47,475 nt of DNA from Firmicutes bacterium UBA5388 (GTDB taxonomy: Bacteria > Bacillota > UBA4882 > UBA10575), in NCBI GenBank assembly GCA_002409975.1, contig DHOO01000039.1:98903-146377 (forward strand), in the 5' to 3' direction. Position 1 is the stretch's first letter, and the number at the start of each line of letters is the position of its first letter. Shown one piece after another: positions 25,066 through 33,809 of this stretch. The notes under the pieces are model-generated. The model searched no databases. It was not told the origin of the DNA and saw only the letters and a program-made list of their open reading frames with translations. The position numbers and the translations under genes are program-made.

Positions 25066-26490
25066 ATGATCAAATTTGGCACCGGAGGTTGGCGGGCGTT
25101 AATTGGTGAAGAGTTCACCAAGGAGAACGTTCGTCTTCTGGCACAAGCGATTGCTAATCTAATGAAAGCAGAAAAATCTAAAGATGATAATTTGGAATTT
25201 AACTTTGTTATTGGATATGATCGGCGGTTTTTATCCGATAAAGCCGCTAAGTGGATGGCCGAAGTATTAGCCGGCAACAAAATCAATGTATATTTTATCG
25301 CGCAAGTAGCGCCAACCCCTCTCGTCATGTTCACCGTAAAGAAGATGAAAACTTTTTTGGGGGCAACGGTAACTGCCAGCCATAATTCAGCTGATTACAA
25401 CGGGGTTAAGGTTTTTACCGCAGGCGGAAGAGATGCGACTGAGTTAGTAACAGACTTACTTGAAGCTCATCTTGAAAATATTTCTCCCGCCGATATCTGT
25501 TCGCTCGATTTTGAACAGGGTAAAAACGAGAACCTGATTAAGCATATCGACCCCTTTGATGATTATATCGATACCATTTTAGGGATGATTAACATCGACG
25601 CCATTCGAAAAAGAAAGTTACGGGTGGTTCTAGATCCCATGTATGGTGTCTCAAAAACCTGCTTACAAACTATCCTCCTAACCGCCCGTTGCGAATTGCA
25701 TGTTATTCATGATCGCCACGACACTCTTTTTGGGGGAAGGCTTCCCTCCCCTACCACCCATACGCTGCACCGTCTGAGAGATACGGTAGTTGAAAAAGGA
25801 TATGAGATCGGTATTGGCACCGATGGCGATGCTGACCGCTTGGGAATTATTGATGAACAGGGAAATTTCATTCACCCTAATGATATCCTCGCCTTACTAT
25901 ACTACTATTTATTAAAATACAAAGGTTGGAAAGGCGGGATAGTGCGAAATGTTTCTACTACTCACCTTTTAGACAAAATTGCTTACGGTTTTGGTGAAGA
26001 ATGTTATGAGGTGCCTGTCGGGTTTAAACATATTAGTTCCAAAATGGAAGCGACAAATGCGCTCATTGGTGGCGAAAGCAGCGGTGGATTAACAATCCGT
26101 GGACATATTTTAGGGAAAGATGGCATTTTCGCTGCCAGCCTCTTAATTGAACTCCTAAGCGTTACCGGAAAAAATTTATCCGAGCTGTTGGCAGAGATCA
26201 ACCAAAGATTTGGGTATTACTATATGGTGGAAAAAAACCTCCATTTCACTTTAGAAGACCGAAGTCGCCTGGTTAAGAAGATTTTTGAGAATAAAGAACT
26301 ACCCGATTTTGGCTATGACATTCATCATGTTAATTATCAAGACGGTGTCAAGGTCTACTTTGAAAACGACGGTTGGATTAGTATTAGATTTTCCGGAACT
26401 GAACCCCTGCTACGGATCTATGCGGAAATGAGCAATGAAGCTTTGGCTACCGCCCTTTGTGACAAAATGAAAGCATTCTTAAATCTTTAA
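25066..26490 (+). CDS. phosphohexomutase (likely GlcNAc-1-P/GlcNAc-6-P or glucose-phosphate mutase)
   Basis: A 474-residue alpha-D-phosphohexomutase. Domain 1 carries the phosphoserine in TASHNSADYNGVK (Ser105). The metal loop is GTDGDADRLG. The sugar-recognition loop is GGESSGG. The C-terminal phosphate-binding loop is RFSGTEPLLRI. All four active-site loops are intact. Placed directly before the chitobiose phosphorylase (21 bp), it probably moves GlcNAc-1-phosphate to GlcNAc-6-phosphate, though sequence alone does not separate this from glucose- or mannose-phosphate use. ATG start behind GAGGGAG. Confidence 0.9.
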   Translation: MIKFGTGGWRALIGEEFTKENVRLLAQAIANLMKAEKSKDDNLEFNFVIGYDRRFLSDKAAKWMAEVLAGNKINVYFIAQVAPTPLVMFTVKKMKTFLGATVTASHNSADYNGVKVFTAGGRDATELVTDLLEAHLENISPADICSLDFEQGKNENLIKHIDPFDDYIDTILGMINIDAIRKRKLRVVLDPMYGVSKTCLQTILLTARCELHVIHDRHDTLFGGRLPSPTTHTLHRLRDTVVEKGYEIGIGTDGDADRLGIIDEQGNFIHPNDILALLYYYLLKYKGWKGGIVRNVSTTHLLDKIAYGFGEECYEVPVGFKHISSKMEATNALIGGESSGGLTIRGHILGKDGIFAASLLIELLSVTGKNLSELLAEINQRFGYYYMVEKNLHFTLEDRSRLVKKIFENKELPDFGYDIHHVNYQDGVKVYFENDGWISIRFSGTEPLLRIYAEMSNEALATALCDKMKAFLNL

Positions 26491-26511
26491 GACGTAAAGG
26501 AGAAGATAATA

Positions 26512-28908
26512 ATGAAATATGGATATTTTGACGATGTAAACCGTGAGTATGTCATCGAACGCCCGGATGTTCCTGTTTCCTGGACCAATTATTTAGGAGT
26601 AAAAGATCTTTGTACGGTTATATCACATAATGCGGGCGGTTATTCTTTCTATCAACAAGCGCAACATCATCGTATCACTCGTTTTCGGCCTAACGCTATT
26701 CCTCTTGATCGTCCCGGTCATTATGTATACCTCCGGGATGAGGAGTCAGGAGAATATTGGTCTATTTCGTGGCAACCGGTAGGGTTAGATCTGAAAAAAG
26801 CTACTTATCAATGCCGGCACGGTCTTTCCTATTCTAAGTTCTCTTGTCAATACCAAGGAATTACCGGAGAACAGTTGCTCTTTATTCCCATTGATGACGC
26901 CGTTGAAATTTGGGATGTTAAGATTAAAAACAATACTAATAGAACTCGCCGGTTGAGTCTCTTCTCCTATGTAGAATTCTCTTTTCATCATATTGAGATC
27001 GACAATCAAAACTTTCAAATGAGTCTTTATGCCAGTGGTTCCAGTTATCAAGATGGCATTATCGAATATGATTTCTTTTATGAACCCTGGACTTTTCACT
27101 ATTTTACTTCCAACTTTGAACCTGATAGCTATGATTCAACCCGTGATCGTTTTCTTGGTCCCTATCGCACAGAGACCAACCCGTTTGCAGTGGAAAAAGG
27201 GGTTTGCGCCAACAGTAGTGAATTAGGAGGGAACCATTGCGGCGCGCTGCATAAGAAAATTACCTTGGCGCCTGGTGAAGAAAGACGATTAATCTATCTG
27301 TTAGGTGTGGGGAATAGAGAAACCGCTCAAATCATTAGAGATAAATACTCAAACCTTGCTAATGTAGATCGTGTCTTTATTGAAATAAAAGAATATTGGC
27401 GCAAGAAATTAGCCAATTTTCAATGTAAAACCCCTCATCAGGGGTTAGACACGATGATCAATACTTGGAACCCTTATCAGGCTGAAACCTGCGTTGTCTG
27501 GTCCCGGTTCGCCTCCTTCATTGAAGTCGGCGGGCGCACCGGACTTGGATATCGTGATACCGCCCAAGATATTATGAGCGTTCCTTGTACTAATCCAGGA
27601 AAAGTTCGCCAACGCATTCTGGAACTTTTGCGTGCTCAGGTCAAGATGGGATACGGATTGCACCTCTTCGAACCAGAGCTCTTTGATTCCTCACGACCAC
27701 CAGCCCCTAAATTTAAATCGCCAACCGTCGTTCCTGAGCCTGATCCGAGCAGTCTGATCCATGGTCTCAATGATACTTGTTCCGATGACCATCTCTGGCT
27801 GATCCCTTCGGTCTGTGAATATGTGAAAGAAACCGGAGACCGAGAGTTTTTTGCTCAAGTCGTTCCTTTTGCTGACGGAGGAGAAGCTACGGTTTATGAA
27901 CATTTAAAACGAGCCTTAGATTTTTCAGCGAATCAGGTGGGACCAACCGGAATCTGCAAAGGTCTCCGCGCCGATTGGAATGACTGTCTCAACCTGGGCG
28001 GCGGGGAAAGTGCCATGGTCTCTTTCCTCCATTACTGGACGTTACAGGCTTTTCTTGAAGCCGCTCGCTTCTTAGGAAGGGACGAAGATTATCGAAAGTA
28101 TTCAGTTCTTGCTGAAAAGGTTCGTCAGGTTTGTGAAGAAAACTTGTGGGATGGTCAGTGGTACATCAGGGGGATTACAGCCCGCGGTGACAAAATCGGA
28201 ACGCACGCTAATGAAGAAGGTAAAATCCATCTCGAATCCAACGCCCTCGCTGTCCTTTCAGGAGCCGCAGCCGAAGAACGAGGCCGAACCTGTATGGATT
28301 CTGTCCACCAGTACCTTTATTCAGATTGGGGTCTCCACTTGCTCTGGCCGGCTTATTCCAAACCTAATGATGATATTGGTTTTGTAACCCGCGTTTACCC
28401 GGGAATTAAGGAAAATGGCGCCATCTTCAGTCACCCCAATCCCTGGGCGATCATTGCTGAATGTCGCTTAGGTCGCGGCAACCGGGCAATGAAATTCTAT
28501 GATGCTTTGCTACCATACAATCAAAATGAACAAATTGAGATCCGCGAAGCAGAACCGTACTCCTACTGTCAATTCATCATCGGCCGCGATCATAGCGCCT
28601 TTGGGCGTGCTCGCCACCCCTGGTTAACCGGGAGCGCAGGTTGGGCTTATACAGCAGCTACTCGTTGGATTCTAGGTATTCGTTTAACTTTTGAAGGATT
28701 AATCATTGATCCTTGTATCCCATCAGACTGGAAGGAATTCCGAGTCACTAGGCAATGGCGAGGCGCAACTTATCAGATCTTTGTAAAAAACCCTAAGGGA
28801 GTACAAACAGGAGTAAAAACGATTACCCTAAACGGACAACCCATCATAGACGTAATTCCACCACAACCCGAGGGTACCAGTCATGAAATCGTGGTGACCA
28901 TGGGCTAA
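26512..28908 (+). CDS. chbP: N,N'-diacetylchitobiose phosphorylase (GH94)
   Basis: At 798 residues it closely follows the Vibrio diacetylchitobiose phosphorylase (801 residues) along its full length: MKYGYFD start, DVPVSWTNYLG, TVISHNAGGYSFY, EVGGRTGLGYRDTAQD, GLRADWNDCLNLGGGES and HPWLTGSAGWAY. The general acid should be Asp491 in the DWND motif. GH94 enzymes have an N-terminal beta-sandwich, a linker and an (alpha/alpha)6 barrel; no signal peptide is present, so it works in the cytoplasm. Reaction: (GlcNAc)2 + phosphate to GlcNAc-1-P + GlcNAc, saving one ATP. ATG start with AAAGGAG. It follows the mutase and ends at a terminator. Confidence 0.95.
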   Translation: MKYGYFDDVNREYVIERPDVPVSWTNYLGVKDLCTVISHNAGGYSFYQQAQHHRITRFRPNAIPLDRPGHYVYLRDEESGEYWSISWQPVGLDLKKATYQCRHGLSYSKFSCQYQGITGEQLLFIPIDDAVEIWDVKIKNNTNRTRRLSLFSYVEFSFHHIEIDNQNFQMSLYASGSSYQDGIIEYDFFYEPWTFHYFTSNFEPDSYDSTRDRFLGPYRTETNPFAVEKGVCANSSELGGNHCGALHKKITLAPGEERRLIYLLGVGNRETAQIIRDKYSNLANVDRVFIEIKEYWRKKLANFQCKTPHQGLDTMINTWNPYQAETCVVWSRFASFIEVGGRTGLGYRDTAQDIMSVPCTNPGKVRQRILELLRAQVKMGYGLHLFEPELFDSSRPPAPKFKSPTVVPEPDPSSLIHGLNDTCSDDHLWLIPSVCEYVKETGDREFFAQVVPFADGGEATVYEHLKRALDFSANQVGPTGICKGLRADWNDCLNLGGGESAMVSFLHYWTLQAFLEAARFLGRDEDYRKYSVLAEKVRQVCEENLWDGQWYIRGITARGDKIGTHANEEGKIHLESNALAVLSGAAAEERGRTCMDSVHQYLYSDWGLHLLWPAYSKPNDDIGFVTRVYPGIKENGAIFSHPNPWAIIAECRLGRGNRAMKFYDALLPYNQNEQIEIREAEPYSYCQFIIGRDHSAFGRARHPWLTGSAGWAYTAATRWILGIRLTFEGLIIDPCIPSDWKEFRVTRQWRGATYQIFVKNPKGVQTGVKTITLNGQPIIDVIPPQPEGTSHEIVVTMG

Positions 28909-28921
28909 CTTGACCATGTTT

Positions 28922-28955
28922 AAGCCGAAGTTATTTTAACTTTGGCTTATTTTTG
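28922..28955 (+). terminator. Rho-independent terminator after chbP
   Basis: AAGCCGAAGTTA (28922-28933) pairs with TAACTTTGGCTT (28937-28948) with one wobble and a tiny loop, followed by ATTTTT. It separates the ROK-mutase-chbP unit from the GH20 gene 190 bp further on, so that gene likely has its own promoter or depends on read-through. Confidence 0.82.
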
Positions 28956-29099
28956 CTTATTACCTTTCTTCCCTTGCTGAATCTTCAAATAAATCATATA
29001 TTCCTTATTATAATGGTTAAGTCATAAAGCATAAAGTGGCTGAACTTCCACAAATCAAAAATTAAACCGAACTATTAATCATTTAAGGAGCGTGACTCA

Positions 29100-31100
29100 T
29101 TGAAAGGATTAGACTATTTGCTGCCCAAACCTGTTACCGTTATTCCAAAACCTGGGGGCCTACGGATTACCCCCGCCTTTACCGTCGGAATAGAAGGTTT
29201 TCAGGGAAGAAGAATAATCTCAAGCGCTTCCCGGTTCTTAAATCGACTTGCTGAGAAGACCGGATTGTTTTTAAATAACAACAAACTCGTAACCGAGCCT
29301 AAAATCGAGGAGATCTCTTTGGCTATAAACTGCCAACGCCATGGGGAACTAATCTTAAATGAGGATGAATCGTATACGATCGAAGTTAATGACCATCAAG
29401 CCGTATTAATAGCCCTCACTGATCTAGGGGTTTTAAGAGGTTTGGAAACAATACTCCAATTAGTAACCCCAGATCAAGACGGGTATTATCTCCCCGCAGT
29501 ACAAATCAGAGATTACCCTCGGTTTCCCTGGAGAGGTTTGATGATTGATTGCGCCCGGCATTTCCAACCTCTTGAGGTGATTAAACGTAATCTTGATGGC
29601 ATGGCCGCCGTCAAATTAAATGTTTTTCATTGGCATCTCACCGATGATCAAGGCTTTAGAGTGGAAAGCACAGTCTTTCCCCGTTTACACCAATACGGTT
29701 CCCATGGAATGTACTATACGCAAAAGCAAATAAAAGAGGTTATTGCTTATGCGGATGACCGTGGAATTAGGGTCATACCCGAATTCGACCTGCCAGGTCA
29801 TACCAGTAGCTGGCTGGTTGGGCATCCCGAATTAGCCAGCGCTCCTGGGCCCTATCAGATCGAGACTAGTTTTGGAGTCCATGAGGCAACGATTAACCCG
29901 GTACGAGAAGAGACTTATGCTTTTTTGGATGCTCTTTTTCATGAAATGACGGATCTTTTCTCAGATGAATATGTTCATATCGGAGGAGATGAGAATAGCG
30001 GTAAACAATGGCTAGCAAATAAAGAGATTAGAGCATTCATGACCGCCAAAAAGATCCCAGATACCCATGAACTACAAGGTTATTTTAACCAAAGACTGTT
30101 CGCGATTTTAAGTAAATATAAGAAAAAAATGATCGGATGGGATGAAATCCTCTCCCCTGATCTGCCTCCAAAGATTGTCATTCAATCTTGGCGTGGCAGA
30201 GAAAGTATGATCCAGGCCGCTAAACTTGGTTATAAAAGCATTCTCTCGCATGGTTATTACCTTGATCTGATTCAACCAACTGCTCTCCATTATCTTAATG
30301 ATCCCCTACCTCTGGACAGCGGGCTAACATTAGAGGAAAGTAAAAATATCCTTGGAGGCGAAGCGACCATGTGGAGCGAGTTTGTTTCACCCGAGACCAT
30401 TGACTCCAGAATCTGGCCAAGAACTGCCGCCATCGCGGAAAGACTATGGTCTCCGGTAACCCTTTGCGCTTTAGATGATCTGTATCAACGGTTAGAGCGG
30501 AGTAGTCTCCATCTTGAAGAATTAGGTTTAACCCATGAGAAGAACTACCCGATGATGCTCAGAAGATTAACTGCCGGAGAAGAGATCGCCCCTTTAAAGA
30601 ATTTAGTGGACGTGTGTGAGCCCGTAAAAAACTATGAACGCACGGTACAGCGTTTCTATACCACTTTTTCACCCCTGACCCGCGTCGTCGATGCCGCTAG
30701 ACCGGATGCCAAAGTAGCCCGAGAGTTTCGAAAATTGGTTAATCAATTCCGGAGCGAGAGCATTCAAGAAAAAGATGCTCATCAACTCCAGGCTGAACTG
30801 GAAAAACGGCTTATTTTATGGCGAGATAACCATGCTGCTCTTGAACTAATCATTCAACACTCCCCCATCCTCCAAGGGATTCACAGCCTGTCCGCTGACC
30901 TGTCAACAGTAGCCATGATCGGTCTCGAGGCGTTAAGCTTCCTAGAAAATCAAGACGAAAGAAAGCAGATAGATGTGGGTGAATACTCTAAACGACAAAA
31001 AGCGCTCCTCCAAGCAGCTAAAAAGCCTCGCGGACAAGTGGAATTAATGATTATTTCTGCGATTGAACAAATAGTAGAGCTGGTAGTGGGAAAAAAATGA
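29100..31100 (+). CDS. intracellular beta-N-acetylhexosaminidase (GH20)
   Basis: A 666-residue GH20 enzyme. An N-terminal GH20b domain (to about residue 135) precedes the barrel, which opens RGLMIDCARHF and has FHWHLTDDQGFR, IPEFDLPGHTSSW and the catalytic pair Asp297-Glu298 in HIGGDENSG. A helical C-terminal part of roughly 160 residues follows the barrel. No signal peptide, so it trims imported GlcNAc-containing oligosaccharides in the cytoplasm. It starts with TTG at 29100 behind AAGGAG. A TATAAT at 29009-29014 could be a -10 but has only a poor -35 (TTCAAA, 19-base spacing). It complements the phosphorylase, perhaps for non-chitobiose linkages or longer chains. Confidence 0.93.
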   Translation: MKGLDYLLPKPVTVIPKPGGLRITPAFTVGIEGFQGRRIISSASRFLNRLAEKTGLFLNNNKLVTEPKIEEISLAINCQRHGELILNEDESYTIEVNDHQAVLIALTDLGVLRGLETILQLVTPDQDGYYLPAVQIRDYPRFPWRGLMIDCARHFQPLEVIKRNLDGMAAVKLNVFHWHLTDDQGFRVESTVFPRLHQYGSHGMYYTQKQIKEVIAYADDRGIRVIPEFDLPGHTSSWLVGHPELASAPGPYQIETSFGVHEATINPVREETYAFLDALFHEMTDLFSDEYVHIGGDENSGKQWLANKEIRAFMTAKKIPDTHELQGYFNQRLFAILSKYKKKMIGWDEILSPDLPPKIVIQSWRGRESMIQAAKLGYKSILSHGYYLDLIQPTALHYLNDPLPLDSGLTLEESKNILGGEATMWSEFVSPETIDSRIWPRTAAIAERLWSPVTLCALDDLYQRLERSSLHLEELGLTHEKNYPMMLRRLTAGEEIAPLKNLVDVCEPVKNYERTVQRFYTTFSPLTRVVDAARPDAKVAREFRKLVNQFRSESIQEKDAHQLQAELEKRLILWRDNHAALELIIQHSPILQGIHSLSADLSTVAMIGLEALSFLENQDERKQIDVGEYSKRQKALLQAAKKPRGQVELMIISAIEQIVELVVGKK

Positions 31101-31230
31101 TTTGGATAATAAGATAAAGACCTGTTTAGTCATTAAGAGCCTTGTGAGCCTTTGTTTTTTTCGATCTGTTGCTCGATAAAAAGTTTTTCAGCCCGATCCG
31201 TGTCCACCCCACTCGGTCTTTGATAATTAG

Positions 31231-31259
31231 TTGTATCCTTTTTACTTATATACTATAAT
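31231..31259 (+). promoter_or_regulatory. promoter of the thioesterase gene
   Basis: TTGTAT (31231-31236), 17 bases, then a perfect TATAAT (31254-31259), about 60 bases before the GTG start of the thioesterase. The spacing is ideal. This marks the start of a new unit after GH20. Confidence 0.6.
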
Positions 31260-31322
31260 AAACAAAAGCACAGAGAAGAACTGGTTATCAAGCCTAATCT
31301 ATAGCTTTCTGGAGGAAGAAAA

Positions 31323-31781
31323 GTGAAAAAAGCAACCAATTCTACGCCGCCAACTAAGACCTCAGCCTTTTTGCCCAATCAAGTCACTTTCCGGGTTCGC
31401 TATGCAGAAACCGATGCCATGGGTGTTGTTCACCACTCTCGTTATCTGCCTTGGATGGAATTAGGTCGAACTGAATTCTTAAGACAGATCGGCTTCTCCT
31501 ATCGGCAATGTGAAGAAGATGGTTATTTTTTTCCCCTAATCGAAACTTCTTGTCGTTATCATTCTCCTGCTAAATATGATGATTTAGTAACAGTGGAGAC
31601 CATAATTAAAGATATTCGCCCTCCCTATATAGAGTTTTCTTATAAAATCACCCGCGAGACTGATGGTCTCCTCCTGGTCACTGGTGAAACTAAGCAAGTC
31701 TGCATCAATAAAGAAGGGGCTCTACGCCGTGAACCCCTTCGTAGAATGGAGAAATTATTCCGCAATTTTGAGAAAATATAA
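31323..31781 (+). CDS. acyl-CoA thioesterase, 4HBT/YbgC type
   Basis: A 152-residue single-hotdog protein. The family motif reads RYAETDAMGVVHHSRYLPWMELGR, with the catalytic aspartate at Asp31 and the tyrosine/histidine environment usual for YbgC/FadM-like 4-hydroxybenzoyl-CoA thioesterases. It hydrolyses short acyl-CoA or acyl-ACP thioesters in the cytoplasm. The N-terminus has an extra 15-20 polar residues before the fold. GTG start after GGAGGAAG. Its neighbours do not suggest a pathway; it may recycle CoA for the fermentation genes elsewhere in the window. Confidence 0.87.
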   Translation: MKKATNSTPPTKTSAFLPNQVTFRVRYAETDAMGVVHHSRYLPWMELGRTEFLRQIGFSYRQCEEDGYFFPLIETSCRYHSPAKYDDLVTVETIIKDIRPPYIEFSYKITRETDGLLLVTGETKQVCINKEGALRREPLRRMEKLFRNFEKI

Positions 31782-31854
31782 CACACGATTCGAATTACGG
31801 TAGAGAGTTGTAAAGACAAGGTTATCTTTAGCTTATTATTAAGGAGGAGTTTTT

Positions 31855-32541
31855 TTGTTTAAGGATTTGTTGGGCACATTAAAAAGTCTTGGCCCGATCG
31901 TCTTCGGTTTACTCTTCTTCCAATTAATTGTATTAAAAAGCCCTGTTGAAAAACCCTCTTCTCTCCTCGGTGGTTATTTTCTTAGCCTGGTTGGACTTTT
32001 CCTCTTTTTAAAAGGAATCTCGCTATGTCTCATCCCGCTCGGTGAATCAGTTGGCTCCAATTTGGTAGTAATAGATAATAAGTTTTTAACAATTGTCATC
32101 GGTTTTTTGATTGGTTACCTCTCGACCCTTGCCGAACCGGCGCTCCAAGCCCTGGCTATGGAAGTTGAAGAGATCTCTATTGGTGTACTCCCTAAAAAAT
32201 TATTAATTCAAGCGGTTGCCATTGGTTTTGGTCTGGGAATGGCTTTAGGTATTTTCAAAATCCTTTATCAAATACCTTCAACTACGGTCATTATCCCCTT
32301 ACTAATCATTACAATAATTTTAGCTTATTTTGCTCCCAAGGCGATCGTCGGAATAGCCTTTGATTCAGCTAGCGCCACTACAGGGCCAGTTAATATCCCG
32401 ATCAACATGGCTGTAGCAATTGGACTATCTAAAGTAATTGCTGCTAGCGATCCCTTACTAAACGGCTTTGGTTTAGTAGGACTCACTTCCTTAGGGTCCG
32501 CGATTACCGTTTTGATTTTAGGTTTACTAATTGGCATGTAA
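31855..32541 (+). CDS. DUF1538 membrane protein
   Basis: A 228-residue very hydrophobic protein with about seven membrane segments. LVGLFLFLKGISLCLIPLGESVG, STLAEPALQAL and the glycine-rich ending SATTGPVNIPINMAVAIGL match the DUF1538 family as I know it. The family has no established function; its frequent pairing with PII-like proteins suggests a transporter whose activity is gated by a PII signal. TTG start at 31855 behind a strong AAGGAGGAG. DUF1538 genes often come as two copies or a fused pair before the PII gene; only one is seen here. Confidence 0.8.
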   Translation: MFKDLLGTLKSLGPIVFGLLFFQLIVLKSPVEKPSSLLGGYFLSLVGLFLFLKGISLCLIPLGESVGSNLVVIDNKFLTIVIGFLIGYLSTLAEPALQALAMEVEEISIGVLPKKLLIQAVAIGFGLGMALGIFKILYQIPSTTVIIPLLIITIILAYFAPKAIVGIAFDSASATTGPVNIPINMAVAIGLSKVIAASDPLLNGFGLVGLTSLGSAITVLILGLLIGM

Positions 32542-32661
32542 GCACCATTAAGTCGTAAAATCTAAAAATTACTAATTTTATTCCAGATTTAACCTGTGGT
32601 TATATGTATGTATATTAAGGCAATCATAATTTCTTCAAAGATGAAAGGGGTGTTTCTTTCT

Positions 32662-32997
32662 ATGGAGGCTATTGCGATCTTCGTTGTTATAGAGAGAGGA
32701 AAGGCAGATCAGATCGTTGAGCAAGCAAAAAAAGCAGGAGCGCATGGAGCTACCATTTTCTATGGGCGCGGAACCGGGGAAAACGAATTTAAAAAATTTT
32801 TTAACTTACATGTTGACTCTTCTAAAGAGATTATTTTTCTTCTTACGGAAAAAAGCAAAATGGAGCCGATCGTAAATGCTATAGTGAAAGCTGGGAAATT
32901 AGATGATCCCGGGACTGGAATTCTTTTCACTATGCCTATTTGTGATATTATTGGTTTACATCATAGGGAGAAGATAACAACTGATCCTCGTAATTAG
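32662..32997 (+). CDS. PII-like nitrogen-regulator-family protein
   Basis: An 111-residue PII-fold protein: strand EAIAIFVVIERGKADQIVEQAKKAGA, then TIFYGRGTGENE, and the second half with EIIFLLTEKSKMEPIVNAI and GTGILFTMPICDIIGL. The T-loop region is short and lacks the tyrosine uridylylation site of GlnB/GlnK, so it is a specialised relative. I chose ATG 32662 because AAAGGGGTG is nine bases upstream; 22 earlier in-frame codons are excluded. It lies 120 bp after the DUF1538 gene and probably gates that membrane protein in response to a nucleotide or metabolite. A two-way terminator follows. Confidence 0.85.
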   Translation: MEAIAIFVVIERGKADQIVEQAKKAGAHGATIFYGRGTGENEFKKFFNLHVDSSKEIIFLLTEKSKMEPIVNAIVKAGKLDDPGTGILFTMPICDIIGLHHREKITTDPRN

Positions 32998-33071
32998 TAT
33001 AGAATTAGTACAACTGGATTAGGGAATTACCAAATTCAATTAAAAGGCAATTATGGGAATTCCCTCAGATA

Positions 33072-33103
33072 AAAAAAGCCTCCTTTTATGGATAGGCTTT
33101 TTT
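33072..33103. terminator. bidirectional terminator
   Basis: AAAAAAGCCT (33072-33081) and AGGCTTTTTT (33094-33103) are exact complements with a 12-base loop. T runs on both strands make it work for the PII-like gene (plus) and lepB (minus), which converge here. Confidence 0.85.
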
Positions 33104-33119
33104 CGCATTCTTTAAAAAC

Positions 33120-33692
33120 TTAATGATTAAAATCCACATTGTCATAGTCAAACTCTCCTTTTAGCTCCGGCTTTTTTACTATTTTTGCCTCTTGCGGCGG
33201 CCAGTAGATCACTACTGCCCGACCAACCACATTTTTTAAGGGGACAAACCCCACATTACGAGAGTCTCTACTATCCATACTGCGGTTTCTATTATCCCCC
33301 ATCACAAAAACACTTTCTTCCGGGATAACAGTCCACTCATAATCCTCATTCATCTCTTCTTTTATATACGGTTCATTGACTGTTAAACCGTTAATCCGTA
33401 GCTTACTTTTAGTGATGCTAATATTTTGACCTTCGAACGCAATTACCCTTTTTACAAACTTTTTCGTGGGATCTTTGGGTTTTATCACCACAATTTCCCC
33501 AGGTTCCGGCGGGCGAAAACGGTAAGTAATTTTATCCACGATTAATCTCTGTCCTTCGTGAAGGTTTGGTTCCATCGATTTTCCTTCCACTTTATATGTT
33601 TGAAACAAAAATACCATAATGAACATAGCCGTAAGAACCGAGCCAGCAATTGATTCAATCCATTCCCTGATCTCAGATTTGTTAAATTCCAC
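33120..33692 (-). CDS. lepB: signal peptidase I
   Basis: A 190-residue type I signal peptidase of the short Gram-positive form with a single N-terminal membrane anchor (SVLTAMFIMVFLFQ). The catalytic serine is Ser39 in VEGKSMEPNL and the general-base lysine is Lys81 in KKFVKRVIA. The GDNRNRSMDSRDSR box near residue 130 completes the family. It removes signal peptides such as the AxA types seen on the three binding proteins in this window. GTG start at 33692, eight bases after AGGAGG. Not obviously linked to its neighbours. Confidence 0.95.
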   Translation of the reverse strand: MEFNKSEIREWIESIAGSVLTAMFIMVFLFQTYKVEGKSMEPNLHEGQRLIVDKITYRFRPPEPGEIVVIKPKDPTKKFVKRVIAFEGQNISITKSKLRINGLTVNEPYIKEEMNEDYEWTVIPEESVFVMGDNRNRSMDSRDSRNVGFVPLKNVVGRAVVIYWPPQEAKIVKKPELKGEFDYDNVDFNH

Positions 33693-33809
33693 GAAGCTGA
33701 CCTCCTAAAATATGCTGTTTTACGACGACGGTCGCATTTAAGTGTCAATTTAATTTATAACGTTACCACCTAATATTAGTTCCCATCTTTCCGGCAGAAG
33801 AAGGGAAGG

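Noticed and set aside
33015..33066. A dispersed repeat family with GGAATT...AATTCC words (also near 13475, 24979, 40232)
   Set aside because: The words are short, AT-rich and differ in spacing and flanks; chance is enough to explain them without a genome-wide count.
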